Of a stretch of 64,000 nt of DNA, positions 50,744-59,600 are shown in pieces. Made by a program: the position numbers and the translations under genes. Under the pieces are notes generated by a model. That model made no database searches. It worked only from the letters and a program-made list of their open reading frames with translations, and was not told the origin of the DNA. Source of the stretch: a virus; IMG/VR virus record IMGVR_UViG_3300027668_000010, positions 36,505-100,504 of that record; one strand, given 5' to 3'. Within the stretch, counting starts at the first letter, position 1. Every line of letters begins with the position of its first letter.

Positions 50744-52818
50744 ATTTAAAAGAATTTATACAAACGGAAATAAAATCACAAATGAGTGAATCCAAAGATA
50801 TGACATTTGTTGATTATCTTAAAGTGTTAGATGCTAAGTTTTTAGATGCTATGAAAGCAGTTCGTGGAGACAATGGAAGTGATGCTGCAATTACACCAAC
50901 TAGAGGTGATATACTACAAAACTTTACATTATTCAGAAATTACTTATCTGCTTTAACTAAGAAATATAAAGGTGATAAGACTAAACTTAGATTTATATCA
51001 GAACACACTAACAAATTCAATGAAACAATAGAATCGGTAGTTAACGAAGCTAAAAAGAAATTACCAAACTTTAAAAAAATTCCATCGTGGGCTAAGTATG
51101 TAGCTCAATCATCTGATGGTGAGTGGACTTGGTATGAAGATACACCAACGATGATAAAATTCAAAGATGGTTCAGGTGGTGCTTGGAAGCAAGATGGTAA
51201 CCAAACTTATACTGGTGTAAAAACTAATGGTAAGGATTGGGATAAGATACCTACATACTATAATGTAAAGAATGGAGTAATTACCGAATCAATCAACGAA
51301 GAACAGATAGATGAGAAAAGTAGATTGAAGAAAGAAGCTTCATTCAGACCAAACTCAGGTACTATGAGTGGTGGAACACATAATCTTGATAATCGCAAAT
51401 ACAAATTAAACAGAGATGTTACTGGTGTTAGAATTGGTGATTATGTTGGAATTACATTACCCAAAGGTACTATTATATATAATATATCAGGTGGGTTATT
51501 CGCAGACCATATATCATTAAAAAAATATGCTGACCGTAATAGAATCTATTTTAATAAACCTACATTTAAAGGAATATCAATCACAAGAGAAAAAAGTACT
51601 TTAAACTCTATTGAAACAAATAGTAAAATATTAGAATCAATAGTTAACGAAGGTGATGATTTTAATATGGTATCTGCTAAATTTAAAGATGCACTTGATG
51701 ATGCATCATCACTATCTACAAAATCCGTAAAACTATTAATAAAGAAGTTTAAGGAAGAATCACCTAAAGCTGCAATGGATTATGCAAAGCAGGAATTTGG
51801 ATGGATGATGAAAGAGGGTAGCTCTAAGTTTAAAGAATCGGTAACAAACGAAGAACAGATAGATGAGAAACTAATCACATTCTCAAACAGAGCACCTTAT
51901 GGACAGATAGTGTTTATGGCAGGTGGAGCTGGTAGTGGTAAAGGATTCGCAATTGATAACTTCATAGATTCAGCTGGATTCAAAGTAAGAGATGTTGATG
52001 ATATGAAAAAAGCAGTTGGGAAATTAAACCAATTAGGTAAATTCTCAGTTGATAAGTGGTATAAAAAATATGGTAAGACATTATCAGATAAATCTAAGGG
52101 TAATGGGTTATCACCTAAAGCTCACGTTGAAGAGTTTGTATTAGGTAAGGGAATGAGTATTTCAGATATCTCAAAAGATTTAAAGAATCCTAACAATGTA
52201 GCATCACTACATTATATCGTAGACTCTATGGGATTAAAAGATAAGTGGTTAATTAATATGTTAAGTGGTAAAACAAACAAAGAAACTTTACCAAACCTAT
52301 TGTTTGATATTACTGCTAAAAAAGTATCATCAATTACAGATGTTATCAAACCATTAATCGCCAATGGATATGATTCTAAAAACGTTCACCTTATTTGGGT
52401 ACTTAAAAATTATCATGCAGCAGTTGAAGCTAATAAAGAAAGAGCAAGAGTTGTACCAAGTGATATTTTACTACAAACACATGAAGGTGCTACTAAAACT
52501 ATGTGGCAAGTTCTAACCCAAATACAACCAAAAGGATTAAATGGTAGAATTGATGTTATTTTAAATAATAATAAATTCACAGCTGCCTTTGTTGATTCAA
52601 ATGGTAAGGAAATCCAAGTAGAACCTAACCAAATGAACAAACTTAAAAAAGCACAACCAGTTGTTAGTGGATTCAAATCACTTCCTATCAAAAAACAAGG
52701 TGGTGGTGTAATTCCTGAAACACAATGGCAAGGTATACTCAAAGGTTGGATTCTATCAAATACACCAAATACAATTGATTTTGAAGAATTAGAAGAACCA
52801 CCAAAGGATAAAGAGTAA
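50740..52818 (+). CDS. large P-loop (zeta-toxin/kinase-like) protein, candidate internal protein
   Basis: The 692-residue protein has a P-loop GGAGSGK (395-401) in IVFMAGGAGSGKGFAIDNF, followed by VRDVDDMKKA. A C-terminal kinase-like region includes HLIWVLKNYHAAVEANKERARVV. This resembles zeta-toxin or AAA-type phage kinases. Two exact 24-bp repeats encode NEEQIDEK at about 186 and 370, as linkers between modules. The N-terminus MNLKEFIQTEIKSQMSES resembles the T4 internal-protein targeting peptide. Confidence 0.65.
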   Translation: MNLKEFIQTEIKSQMSESKDMTFVDYLKVLDAKFLDAMKAVRGDNGSDAAITPTRGDILQNFTLFRNYLSALTKKYKGDKTKLRFISEHTNKFNETIESVVNEAKKKLPNFKKIPSWAKYVAQSSDGEWTWYEDTPTMIKFKDGSGGAWKQDGNQTYTGVKTNGKDWDKIPTYYNVKNGVITESINEEQIDEKSRLKKEASFRPNSGTMSGGTHNLDNRKYKLNRDVTGVRIGDYVGITLPKGTIIYNISGGLFADHISLKKYADRNRIYFNKPTFKGISITREKSTLNSIETNSKILESIVNEGDDFNMVSAKFKDALDDASSLSTKSVKLLIKKFKEESPKAAMDYAKQEFGWMMKEGSSKFKESVTNEEQIDEKLITFSNRAPYGQIVFMAGGAGSGKGFAIDNFIDSAGFKVRDVDDMKKAVGKLNQLGKFSVDKWYKKYGKTLSDKSKGNGLSPKAHVEEFVLGKGMSISDISKDLKNPNNVASLHYIVDSMGLKDKWLINMLSGKTNKETLPNLLFDITAKKVSSITDVIKPLIANGYDSKNVHLIWVLKNYHAAVEANKERARVVPSDILLQTHEGATKTMWQVLTQIQPKGLNGRIDVILNNNKFTAAFVDSNGKEIQVEPNQMNKLKKAQPVVSGFKSLPIKKQGGGVIPETQWQGILKGWILSNTPNTIDFEELEEPPKDKE

Positions 52819-52847
52819 TAATTCTTAACATAAATTTAACATTGAAA

Positions 52848-52871
52848 GCTTGGTAATACCAGGCTTTTTTT
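52848..52871 (+). terminator. rho-independent terminator overlapping a promoter
   Basis: The same GCTTGGT/ACCAGGC hairpin and seven-T run as at 22575, with the promoter's TTGG inside the 5' arm. Confidence 0.8.
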
Positions 52872-52880
52872 GTATATTTA
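52850..52880 (+). promoter_or_regulatory. promoter fused to terminator hairpin
   Basis: TTGGTAATACCA, T tract, then TATATTTA at 52873; spacing 21 nt. Drives the small gene at 52889. Confidence 0.75.
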
Positions 52881-52888
52881 CTATAGTA

Positions 52889-53029
52889 ATGAGTGATAAG
52901 AAAGAACATATAGTTAAATTGGAAAAGATAACCCTATCTCAACAAGAGATATGGCAAGCAATGCGTTCTAATGTAGAGAAAAATAAGAAAAAATACAATC
53001 GTAAAGAAAAACACAAAGACAAAACTTAA
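52889..53029 (+). CDS. small basic protein, 46 aa
   Basis: The frame lies 9 nt beyond its promoter's -7 element and encodes a lysine-rich 46-residue protein (MSDKKEHIVKLEKITLSQQEIWQAMRSNVEKNKKKYNRKEKHKDKT). It ends before the next promoter. It is probably a small host-takeover or DNA-binding protein, but it is not recognised. Confidence 0.55.
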   Translation: MSDKKEHIVKLEKITLSQQEIWQAMRSNVEKNKKKYNRKEKHKDKT

Positions 53030-53050
53030 CAATTTGTTAACATTGAAAGC

Positions 53051-53081
53051 TTGGTAAATACGGATATTATTCGTATATTAG
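53051..53081 (+). promoter_or_regulatory. Bacteroidota-type phage promoter
   Basis: TTGGTAAATACG with TATATTAG at 53074 and 21-nt spacing. The sequence just upstream (AACAATTTGTTAACATT..AAAGCTTGGTAA) repeats that before 22575. Confidence 0.65.
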
Positions 53082-53136
53082 TAGTGTAATAAGGGTTAGG
53101 TATTAACCCAATTGAAAATTAAAAAATAAATAAGTT

Positions 53137-53739
53137 ATGAGTAAGAAAATCAAATTAGTAATCGAAGGTACAGAGTATCAACTTCCAATTTCAGCAGCAC
53201 GATTGAAAGGGGATTGTAAATGGAATGATGAAACCCACATCTATATGGGTGCAAAAAATACCGCATCAATCATCAAACAATATGTAAAGAAATTCTTTCC
53301 AGAAATTAAGGTTTGGAGTAAATCCAATGTATATAGTGGTGGTTCATCAGTTGATGTAAATATATCTAATTCAGATGGTTCGGAAGTCAATTACAATATA
53401 TACCAACAAATTCAGAGTTTCTCTAATAAGTTCAAAGCAGGTTCGTTCAATGGTATGGAAGATATCTATGAGTATAAGGAAGGTACAATAACTACCGATA
53501 ACAATACTCCACTAAAATATTTCCCATCTTATGTGTTTTGTAAGAACGCTCCAAAGTGGGGAACTGTTGAGTATTGGATGAATGAATACAGAGAGTTCAA
53601 AAATATGACTTCTGAAAATTCAAACTATGATTCTTATATGGCTGCAGTTAATAAAGCTGGTGGCTGGTTGAATATGAACAAAGCCTATATGAGTGATAAA
53701 GAATATAGTATGGTAGCAAAAACCTTAACATTAAATTAA
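53137..53739 (+). CDS. LPD29-like hypothetical protein, 200 aa
   Basis: The middle of the protein, IIKQYVKKFFPEIKVWSKSNVYSGGSSVDVNI, matches the LPD29 domain pattern (large polyvalent protein-associated). A conserved-looking C-terminal part with YMNEYREFKNMT follows. LPD domains are found in conjugative and phage polyvalent proteins. The molecular role is unknown. The gene has its own strong promoter and a leader of about 50 nt. Confidence 0.6.
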   Translation: MSKKIKLVIEGTEYQLPISAARLKGDCKWNDETHIYMGAKNTASIIKQYVKKFFPEIKVWSKSNVYSGGSSVDVNISNSDGSEVNYNIYQQIQSFSNKFKAGSFNGMEDIYEYKEGTITTDNNTPLKYFPSYVFCKNAPKWGTVEYWMNEYREFKNMTSENSNYDSYMAAVNKAGGWLNMNKAYMSDKEYSMVAKTLTLN

Positions 53740-53749
53740 CATTAGAAAT

Positions 53750-53780
53750 TAGGATAATTCAAATATAATTCGTATATTTA
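53750..53780 (+). promoter_or_regulatory. Bacteroidota-type phage promoter
   Basis: TTAGGATAATTCAAA with TATATTTA at 53773 and 21-nt spacing. The ATG lies 9 nt after the element. Confidence 0.7.
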
Positions 53781-53788
53781 CATAGTAA

Positions 53789-54259
53789 ATGAGTGAGATG
53801 ATAAAGATAAAAAAGAAAATAGTTTACTTCGATATGGATAACACATTGGTTAATTTCCAAAGTGCCATCGACCAACTACCAACGCAAGTTAGAGAGAGTT
53901 ACAATGGTGAGTTGGATAATGTGCCAGGTATATTCTCAAAAATGAAACCAATTGCTAGAATGGTTGAGTTGTTCAACCAAATGGCTGATGATGAACGTTA
54001 CGATGTTTATATACTATCCACATCCCCTTGGGATAATCCGACCGCTGCTTCTGATAAAGTTGCATGGGTTAAGAAATACCTTCCACTACATGGATACAAA
54101 CGATTGATTCTATCTCACCAAAAACACCTTAACATTGGTGATTACCTTATTGATGATAGAACTGCTAATGGGGCAGGGGAGTTCGGTGGTGAACTTATTC
54201 AGTATGGTTCATTAAAATTCCCAACTGCAGAAAGTATTAAAACTTACTTAAACGTATAG
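53789..54259 (+). CDS. 5'(3')-deoxyribonucleotidase
   Basis: HAD-type motif I VYFDMDNTL (Asp15, Asp17), motif II ILSTSPW and motif III/IV ILSHQKHLNIGDYLIDDR are characteristic of the NT5C-like family. Length, 156 aa, is typical. It would dephosphorylate dNMPs (for example dUMP or dTMP) and adjust nucleotide pools. ATG 53798 is an alternative start. Confidence 0.88.
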   Translation: MSEMIKIKKKIVYFDMDNTLVNFQSAIDQLPTQVRESYNGELDNVPGIFSKMKPIARMVELFNQMADDERYDVYILSTSPWDNPTAASDKVAWVKKYLPLHGYKRLILSHQKHLNIGDYLIDDRTANGAGEFGGELIQYGSLKFPTAESIKTYLNV

Positions 54260-54260
54260 G

Positions 54261-54761
54261 ATGGATAGATTACCAAATGTAAAGAACGTAAATAAAGCAA
54301 AACGGCACAAAAAGAAACACCAATTTAAAATAGGAACCGCTGTTGTATTTAAATGGATGGGTGAACGTGATTACGGACACATATCAGCATTAACATTTGA
54401 TAAGGGAACTAAAAACGCACAATACTCCATAAAAGCTACGGGTAGAATGGGGTGTGTGTATCATACATTGGAATTAGATGACCCAAACGACCCGTATTGT
54501 TATGTATCATCTATATTAACTAAATCTATACCTGATAAGGAACTCCAAAAGATTTCAGACCACAAATTAGGTAAACATTTGATTACAGTAGTTAAACCAT
54601 CTGTAACTAAAGAGGTGGTTAAAAAGAAGGTGGTTAAGAAAAAGGTAATAAAAAAGGTAGCTAAACCTAAGAAAGAATCTGTTAATAAAACAGAACTTAA
54701 AAAAGCAATAAATAAACAAAAGGATTTCTTAAACGGAAAAATAGAGAAAAACTTTTGGTAA
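54261..54761 (+). CDS. hypothetical protein with Lys/Val repeat tail, 166 aa
   Basis: The N-terminal part is beta-rich and SH3-like (FKIGTAVVFKWMGERDYGHISALTFDKGTKNAQYSI). The C-terminal part has tandem VVKKKV-type repeats at about 116-132 and a helical end. The basic tail could bind nucleic acid. Lies one base after the nucleotidase stop. Confidence 0.6.
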   Translation: MDRLPNVKNVNKAKRHKKKHQFKIGTAVVFKWMGERDYGHISALTFDKGTKNAQYSIKATGRMGCVYHTLELDDPNDPYCYVSSILTKSIPDKELQKISDHKLGKHLITVVKPSVTKEVVKKKVVKKKVIKKVAKPKKESVNKTELKKAINKQKDFLNGKIEKNFW

Positions 54762-54785
54762 ATCCAAAAATTAATTGTATATTTG
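54755..54785 (+). promoter_or_regulatory. Bacteroidota-type promoter producing a leaderless mRNA
   Basis: TTGGTAAATCCAA with TATATTTG at 54778. The next ATG is at 54790, five bases after the element. Confidence 0.75.
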
Positions 54786-54789
54786 TATT

Positions 54790-55008
54790 ATGAGTTTAAC
54801 TAAAAGATGGATAGAAGACCAGATGGTGAATAACGGAAAAGAATGGAGCTGGATGGATTCAGCTGAGAAAGCTTATGGTGAGGAATTTGATGATGCAGAT
54901 GCTACCATAGATGATGATGAGGCTCGTCATTATGAAGAGCAAAAACGTAAAACCACAGATGATAGAAACAATGGTGATGGGTATGTTGATTATACTGAAG
55001 ACGAATGA
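54790..55008 (+). CDS. small acidic protein, 72 aa
   Basis: It starts at 54790, immediately downstream of the promoter. A longer frame would begin inside the -7 element. The protein is acidic in its C-terminal half (EEFDDADATIDDDEARHYEEQ). Not recognised. Confidence 0.55.
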   Translation: MSLTKRWIEDQMVNNGKEWSWMDSAEKAYGEEFDDADATIDDDEARHYEEQKRKTTDDRNNGDGYVDYTEDE

Positions 55009-55349
55009 AGAATTTATTAATAGGGTTAACCCTTACCTTTATAGGACAGATATTGATATTCTTTCAAACCAATGGTCAATTCTTTATACCTTGGTTTAAA
55101 AATCACCCATTCATAATATCGTTAGTAGGTGGTACTATGGTATCATACCTATTCATTACAGGAACAGGTTATACCGTAGAGTATTTCGGTGGAACTGTTT
55201 GGGAAAACAGATTATTGGGATTTGGTATGGGTATGATATCATTCTCATTTTTAACTTGGGCTTATTTAGGTGAAGGAATCACCACAAAAACAACAATATC
55301 GTTAATGTTAGCATTAACTTTAGTATTAATTCAAATTCTTTGGAAATGA
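55005..55349 (+). CDS. multi-TM membrane protein, 114 aa
   Basis: ATGA overlap with the preceding gene. Four hydrophobic segments are visible (LLIGLTLTFIGQILIFF; IISLVGGTMVSYLFITGT; LLGFGMGMISFSFLTWAYL; ISLMLALTLVLIQIL). It is an inner-membrane protein of unknown function, perhaps in superinfection exclusion or lysis (no specific evidence). Confidence 0.65.
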   Translation: MKNLLIGLTLTFIGQILIFFQTNGQFFIPWFKNHPFIISLVGGTMVSYLFITGTGYTVEYFGGTVWENRLLGFGMGMISFSFLTWAYLGEGITTKTTISLMLALTLVLIQILWK

Positions 55350-55573
55350 CAAATGTTAGTAATGTAAAAAATAGTATAATGAATCAGCAACTTCATATAT
55401 TAATGTATATAAAGGGTATTGTATATGGTAGTGGTAATATAAATGGAATACCACAATGGCTTGATAGAAGTAAATTATACAAATTAACTGATGAGGCATT
55501 CAACACCGATTATCTGTTTACTCAAAGAGATTTTGAATTTTTAGAAAGGTTACACTTAAAATATAAATTTTAA
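55346..55573 (+). CDS. hypothetical protein, 75 aa
   Basis: It starts at ATG 55346 with an ATGA overlap. The 75-residue protein MTNVSNVKNSIMNQQLHILMYIKGIVYGSGNINGIPQWLDRSKLYKLTDEAF resembles small phage proteins of unknown function. No motif. Confidence 0.5.
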   Translation: MTNVSNVKNSIMNQQLHILMYIKGIVYGSGNINGIPQWLDRSKLYKLTDEAFNTDYLFTQRDFEFLERLHLKYKF

Positions 55574-55583
55574 TACTTATATA
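55573..55583 (+). promoter_or_regulatory. candidate late-promoter motif TACTTATA
   Basis: ATACTTATATAC lies about 25 nt upstream of the next start. Confidence 0.3.
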
Positions 55584-55598
55584 CAAACAAAAGAAGTT

Positions 55599-55826
55599 AT
55601 GGATAATATATTTAAACAAATGAGTACTATTCTATTTGCCATTATGGTAGTTATAGGAATAATCACAGTAGGTGTGTTTGTATTCGCAGGACCAGCTTGG
55701 TACATATGGAATCATATAATAAGTCCAAAGTTCGGTTTACCAATATTTTCTTTTTGGGAAGCATTCTTAACAGTATTAATGATTAAATTGTTAATACAAC
55801 CGTTTTCATCTTTTAAGAAGATATGA
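55599..55826 (+). CDS. two-TM membrane protein, 75 aa
   Basis: Two hydrophobic segments (ILFAIMVVIGIITVGVFVFA and FWEAFLTVLMIKLLI) are separated by a short loop (GPAWYIWNHIISPKFGLP). It overlaps the next gene by ATGA. Function unknown. Confidence 0.55.
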   Translation: MDNIFKQMSTILFAIMVVIGIITVGVFVFAGPAWYIWNHIISPKFGLPIFSFWEAFLTVLMIKLLIQPFSSFKKI

Positions 55827-56437
55827 AGAAGGGGGATGTAATGTCATCTGGATTTGTTCTTGGTAGGGGAAGGCAACCAATGAACCTATCAGAAAAGGCT
55901 ATTAGATATGCGATGAAAAACTCCAAATCTAATTCAGGCGCATCTAGATTCTTAAATATATCATTAACAACTTATGAAAAGTATTCTAAGAGATATATTG
56001 ATGAGGAAACGGGTAAGACGTTATGGGAAATTCAAAAGAACAAACGTGGGTTAGGTATTAAAAAACCATACAATATAACCAAAGGTAAATATGCTTTAAA
56101 GGATATATTAGAAGGTAAGTATCCTGAATATTCAGTACATCAATTGAAACGAAGATTGATGAATAATTCTGATAAAGTAGATTTCCCATGCAAATGTCAT
56201 AACTGTGGATATGATGAACGTAGAATTACAGATAATAAAATACCATTGGTATTAGACCATATAGATGATAATTGGACAAATCATATAAAAGAGAATATAC
56301 GATTTTTATGTTATAATTGTTTTCATAATCTAAAGGGTAATATCAGAGGTGGTCAACCACAATGGCGTATTGAACAGGTGGCAAAAGCTAAAGCTACAAT
56401 AAAGTTAAATAAGAAAAAAGAAGAATCTAATAAGTAA
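55823..56437 (+). CDS. HNH endonuclease-like protein
   Basis: The C-terminal half has an HNH core with zinc ligands: CKCHNCGYDERR, then LVLDHIDDNWTNH, then LCYNCFHNLKG. The N-terminal region has an HTH-like helical part. The layout resembles a free-standing homing-type endonuclease. ATG 55841 is an alternative start. It is directly upstream of groEL, a typical intrusion position. Confidence 0.8.
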   Translation: MKKGDVMSSGFVLGRGRQPMNLSEKAIRYAMKNSKSNSGASRFLNISLTTYEKYSKRYIDEETGKTLWEIQKNKRGLGIKKPYNITKGKYALKDILEGKYPEYSVHQLKRRLMNNSDKVDFPCKCHNCGYDERRITDNKIPLVLDHIDDNWTNHIKENIRFLCYNCFHNLKGNIRGGQPQWRIEQVAKAKATIKLNKKKEESNK

Positions 56438-56450
56438 ACAATAAAAATAG

Positions 56451-58073
<1,623 letters not shown>

Positions 58074-58095
58074 TAATTTAACTAATTAATTTTAT

Positions 58096-58106
58096 ATACT
58101 TATAAT
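58096..58106 (+). promoter_or_regulatory. candidate late-promoter motif TACTTATA
   Basis: TATACTTATAAT lies about 25 nt upstream of ATG 58122. Confidence 0.3.
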
Positions 58107-58121
58107 AAATGTAAGGATTAT

Positions 58122-58301
58122 ATGTTTAGTAATACAATATTTGATAATACTCAGGCCTTTAGCCAAAAGTATCCATTTCAGTATATAAATATTCTCTTCC
58201 CATTAAATGAAGAAACTGAACTAACAATACAGTTGTATGATAAAATAATTAGGATGTTGAAGGATGATACAGGTAGTATGTGGGCTATTGATTTGGAATG
58301 A
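58122..58301 (+). CDS. small protein, 59 aa
   Basis: The 59-residue frame MFSNTIFDNTQAFSQKYPFQYINILFPLNEETELTIQLYDKIIRMLKDDTGSMWAIDLE overlaps the NUDIX start by 38 bases. The sequence is not recognised. Position after groEL and spacing to a late-type motif support it. Confidence 0.5.
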   Translation: MFSNTIFDNTQAFSQKYPFQYINILFPLNEETELTIQLYDKIIRMLKDDTGSMWAIDLE

Positions 58302-58659
58302 TAAAGTATTAATTGGTAAAAGAAAATCGAATAATAAATCATATCCTGGAAAGTGGGAATTCCCCGGTGGAAAGGTTGATATGTATGAGAGTTTTTCGGA
58401 AGCAGTTAAGCGTGAATGGAAAGAAGAGTTGGATATAGAAGTACAACCAATCCATCAACTTAGAACATTGAACAATGATGATATTGAATTTATACCGTTC
58501 ATTTTGAAATTAATAAGTGGTAAAGCTAAGATGCTTGAGCACGATGAAATTAGATTTGTGGAGAGGAAGGAATTCCTCTCTATGGATTTAACAAAATTGA
58601 GTAAAGAAGCGGGGCTAATATTATTTGGCTCATATGGTATATTTTTAAAAAGGAGTTAG
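58264..58659 (+). CDS. NUDIX hydrolase (MutT-like)
   Basis: The NUDIX box GGKVDMYESFSEAVKREWKEELDI (residues 35-58; G, E42, R50, E51, E54 and E55) is intact, preceded by PGKWEFPGG as in MutT. Length is 131 aa. It hydrolyses nucleoside diphosphates linked to X, possibly oxidised dNTPs or mRNA caps. Its ATG overlaps the small preceding gene. Confidence 0.9.
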   Translation: MIQVVCGLLIWNDKVLIGKRKSNNKSYPGKWEFPGGKVDMYESFSEAVKREWKEELDIEVQPIHQLRTLNNDDIEFIPFILKLISGKAKMLEHDEIRFVERKEFLSMDLTKLSKEAGLILFGSYGIFLKRS

Positions 58660-58662
58660 TTT

Positions 58663-58791
58663 ATGTTAAAGAAAGTATTACGAGTATGGTCTGTGATTGT
58701 ATATAAATTTCGTAAAAAAGCAAAGAAAGAACACATGGTAAAGGATTGGTGGATGGAGATAGGACGACCACATCTAACTAAATATGATTAA
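58663..58791 (+). CDS. small basic protein, 42 aa
   Basis: MLKKVLRVWSVIVYKFRKKAKKEHMVKDWWMEIGRPHLTKYD, preceded by AGGAG nine bases upstream of the ATG, one of few SD-like sites in the window. The amphipathic, basic protein may be membrane-associated. No family known. Confidence 0.5.
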   Translation: MLKKVLRVWSVIVYKFRKKAKKEHMVKDWWMEIGRPHLTKYD

Positions 58792-58803
58792 GTATAATAA
58801 CAA

Positions 58804-59055
58804 ATGAAAGAAGTAGGTATTAGATGGGGTGATATGAATAAAGCCCAACAGGAATCAATAATGGTTTTAAAAAATTGGTTACATCAGATGTGGTCTAACG
58901 ATGATATAAGAGATTATTATAGTTTACATAAATGGTTATCTGAAATCCCCAATAAAAATACATTGGTATCAGCATCCGATTTAACAGTTCTTAAAGAATT
59001 GTGGGATGTGTATAGTTCAAGCATAGATACCCAAACAAAAGTTAATTTAAAATAA
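58804..59055 (+). CDS. hypothetical protein, 83 aa
   Basis: The helical 83-residue protein has the pattern IRWGDMNKAQQESIMVLKNWLHQMWSNDDIRDYYSLHKWLSEIP. It ends before a run that includes a late-type motif. Not recognised. Confidence 0.5.
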   Translation: MKEVGIRWGDMNKAQQESIMVLKNWLHQMWSNDDIRDYYSLHKWLSEIPNKNTLVSASDLTVLKELWDVYSSSIDTQTKVNLK

Positions 59056-59063
59056 AAAAACAC

Positions 59064-59074
59064 CATATTTATAT
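59064..59074 (+). promoter_or_regulatory. candidate late-promoter motif TATTTATA
   Basis: CATATTTATATA lies about 24 nt upstream of ATG 59090. Confidence 0.35.
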
Positions 59075-59089
59075 AAAAGTAAGGAACAC

Positions 59090-59458
59090 ATGGAAGTAAT
59101 GTTATCACAATATCAGGCAGTTGTATTAAATAGAGCAATTGATATATTTAGTACTAGAAAAATAGGAACAAATACCTTAATAGATGATGCGTATATTTTA
59201 CAAAAACGGCTTGCCGAATGGGTAGCCGTAAATACACCTAAAACAGGTAATAGTAGTTCAGTTTCTGCTGTAACAGCATCGGCTACATTGGCATTCAATA
59301 CGGTTATTAATGATAATCGGGCAGTAACAGTACCAGTATATTCAGATGTTGTAGGTAACGACTCGGCAGTAGGTGTTGATATCGTTTCACGAGAAAAATC
59401 GGAATTTACAACTGTTAACGTTTCACGAGAATCATCGAACAATACATCTACATTTTAA
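59090..59458 (+). CDS. Ser/Thr/Val-rich protein, 122 aa
   Basis: An ordered N-terminal helical part (VMLSQYQAVVLNRAIDIFSTRKIGTNTLIDDAYILQKRLAEWVAV) precedes a low-complexity, Ser/Thr/Val-rich C-terminal part with repeated VTVPVYSDVV, DIVSRE and NVSRESS. This resembles a surface-exposed repeat or fibre-like region. It could be a virion decoration protein (inference). Confidence 0.5.
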   Translation: MEVMLSQYQAVVLNRAIDIFSTRKIGTNTLIDDAYILQKRLAEWVAVNTPKTGNSSSVSAVTASATLAFNTVINDNRAVTVPVYSDVVGNDSAVGVDIVSREKSEFTTVNVSRESSNNTSTF

Positions 59459-59546
59459 TCTGCTTAACGATTTCTAAATCTAAAAATATAATACCCCAAT
59501 TTGTATAAATAATAAATACTTTTTGGGTTATTTTTTGCTTAAAAGT

Positions 59547-59577
59547 TTGGTTTATTGAATAAAAATGTGTATATTTG
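59547..59577 (+). promoter_or_regulatory. Bacteroidota-type phage promoter
   Basis: TTTGGTTTATTGAA with TATATTTG at 59570 and 21-nt spacing. Drives the gene at 59601. Confidence 0.7.
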
Positions 59578-59600
59578 TTTAAATAAAGTTTAAAAAAGTT

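Noticed and set aside
54610-54680. Short repeats of GTGGTTAAAAAGAAG type, considered as a CRISPR-like or minisatellite array
   Set aside because: They are codons of a Lys/Val-rich tail, too short and without spacers. No CRISPR array was found in the window.
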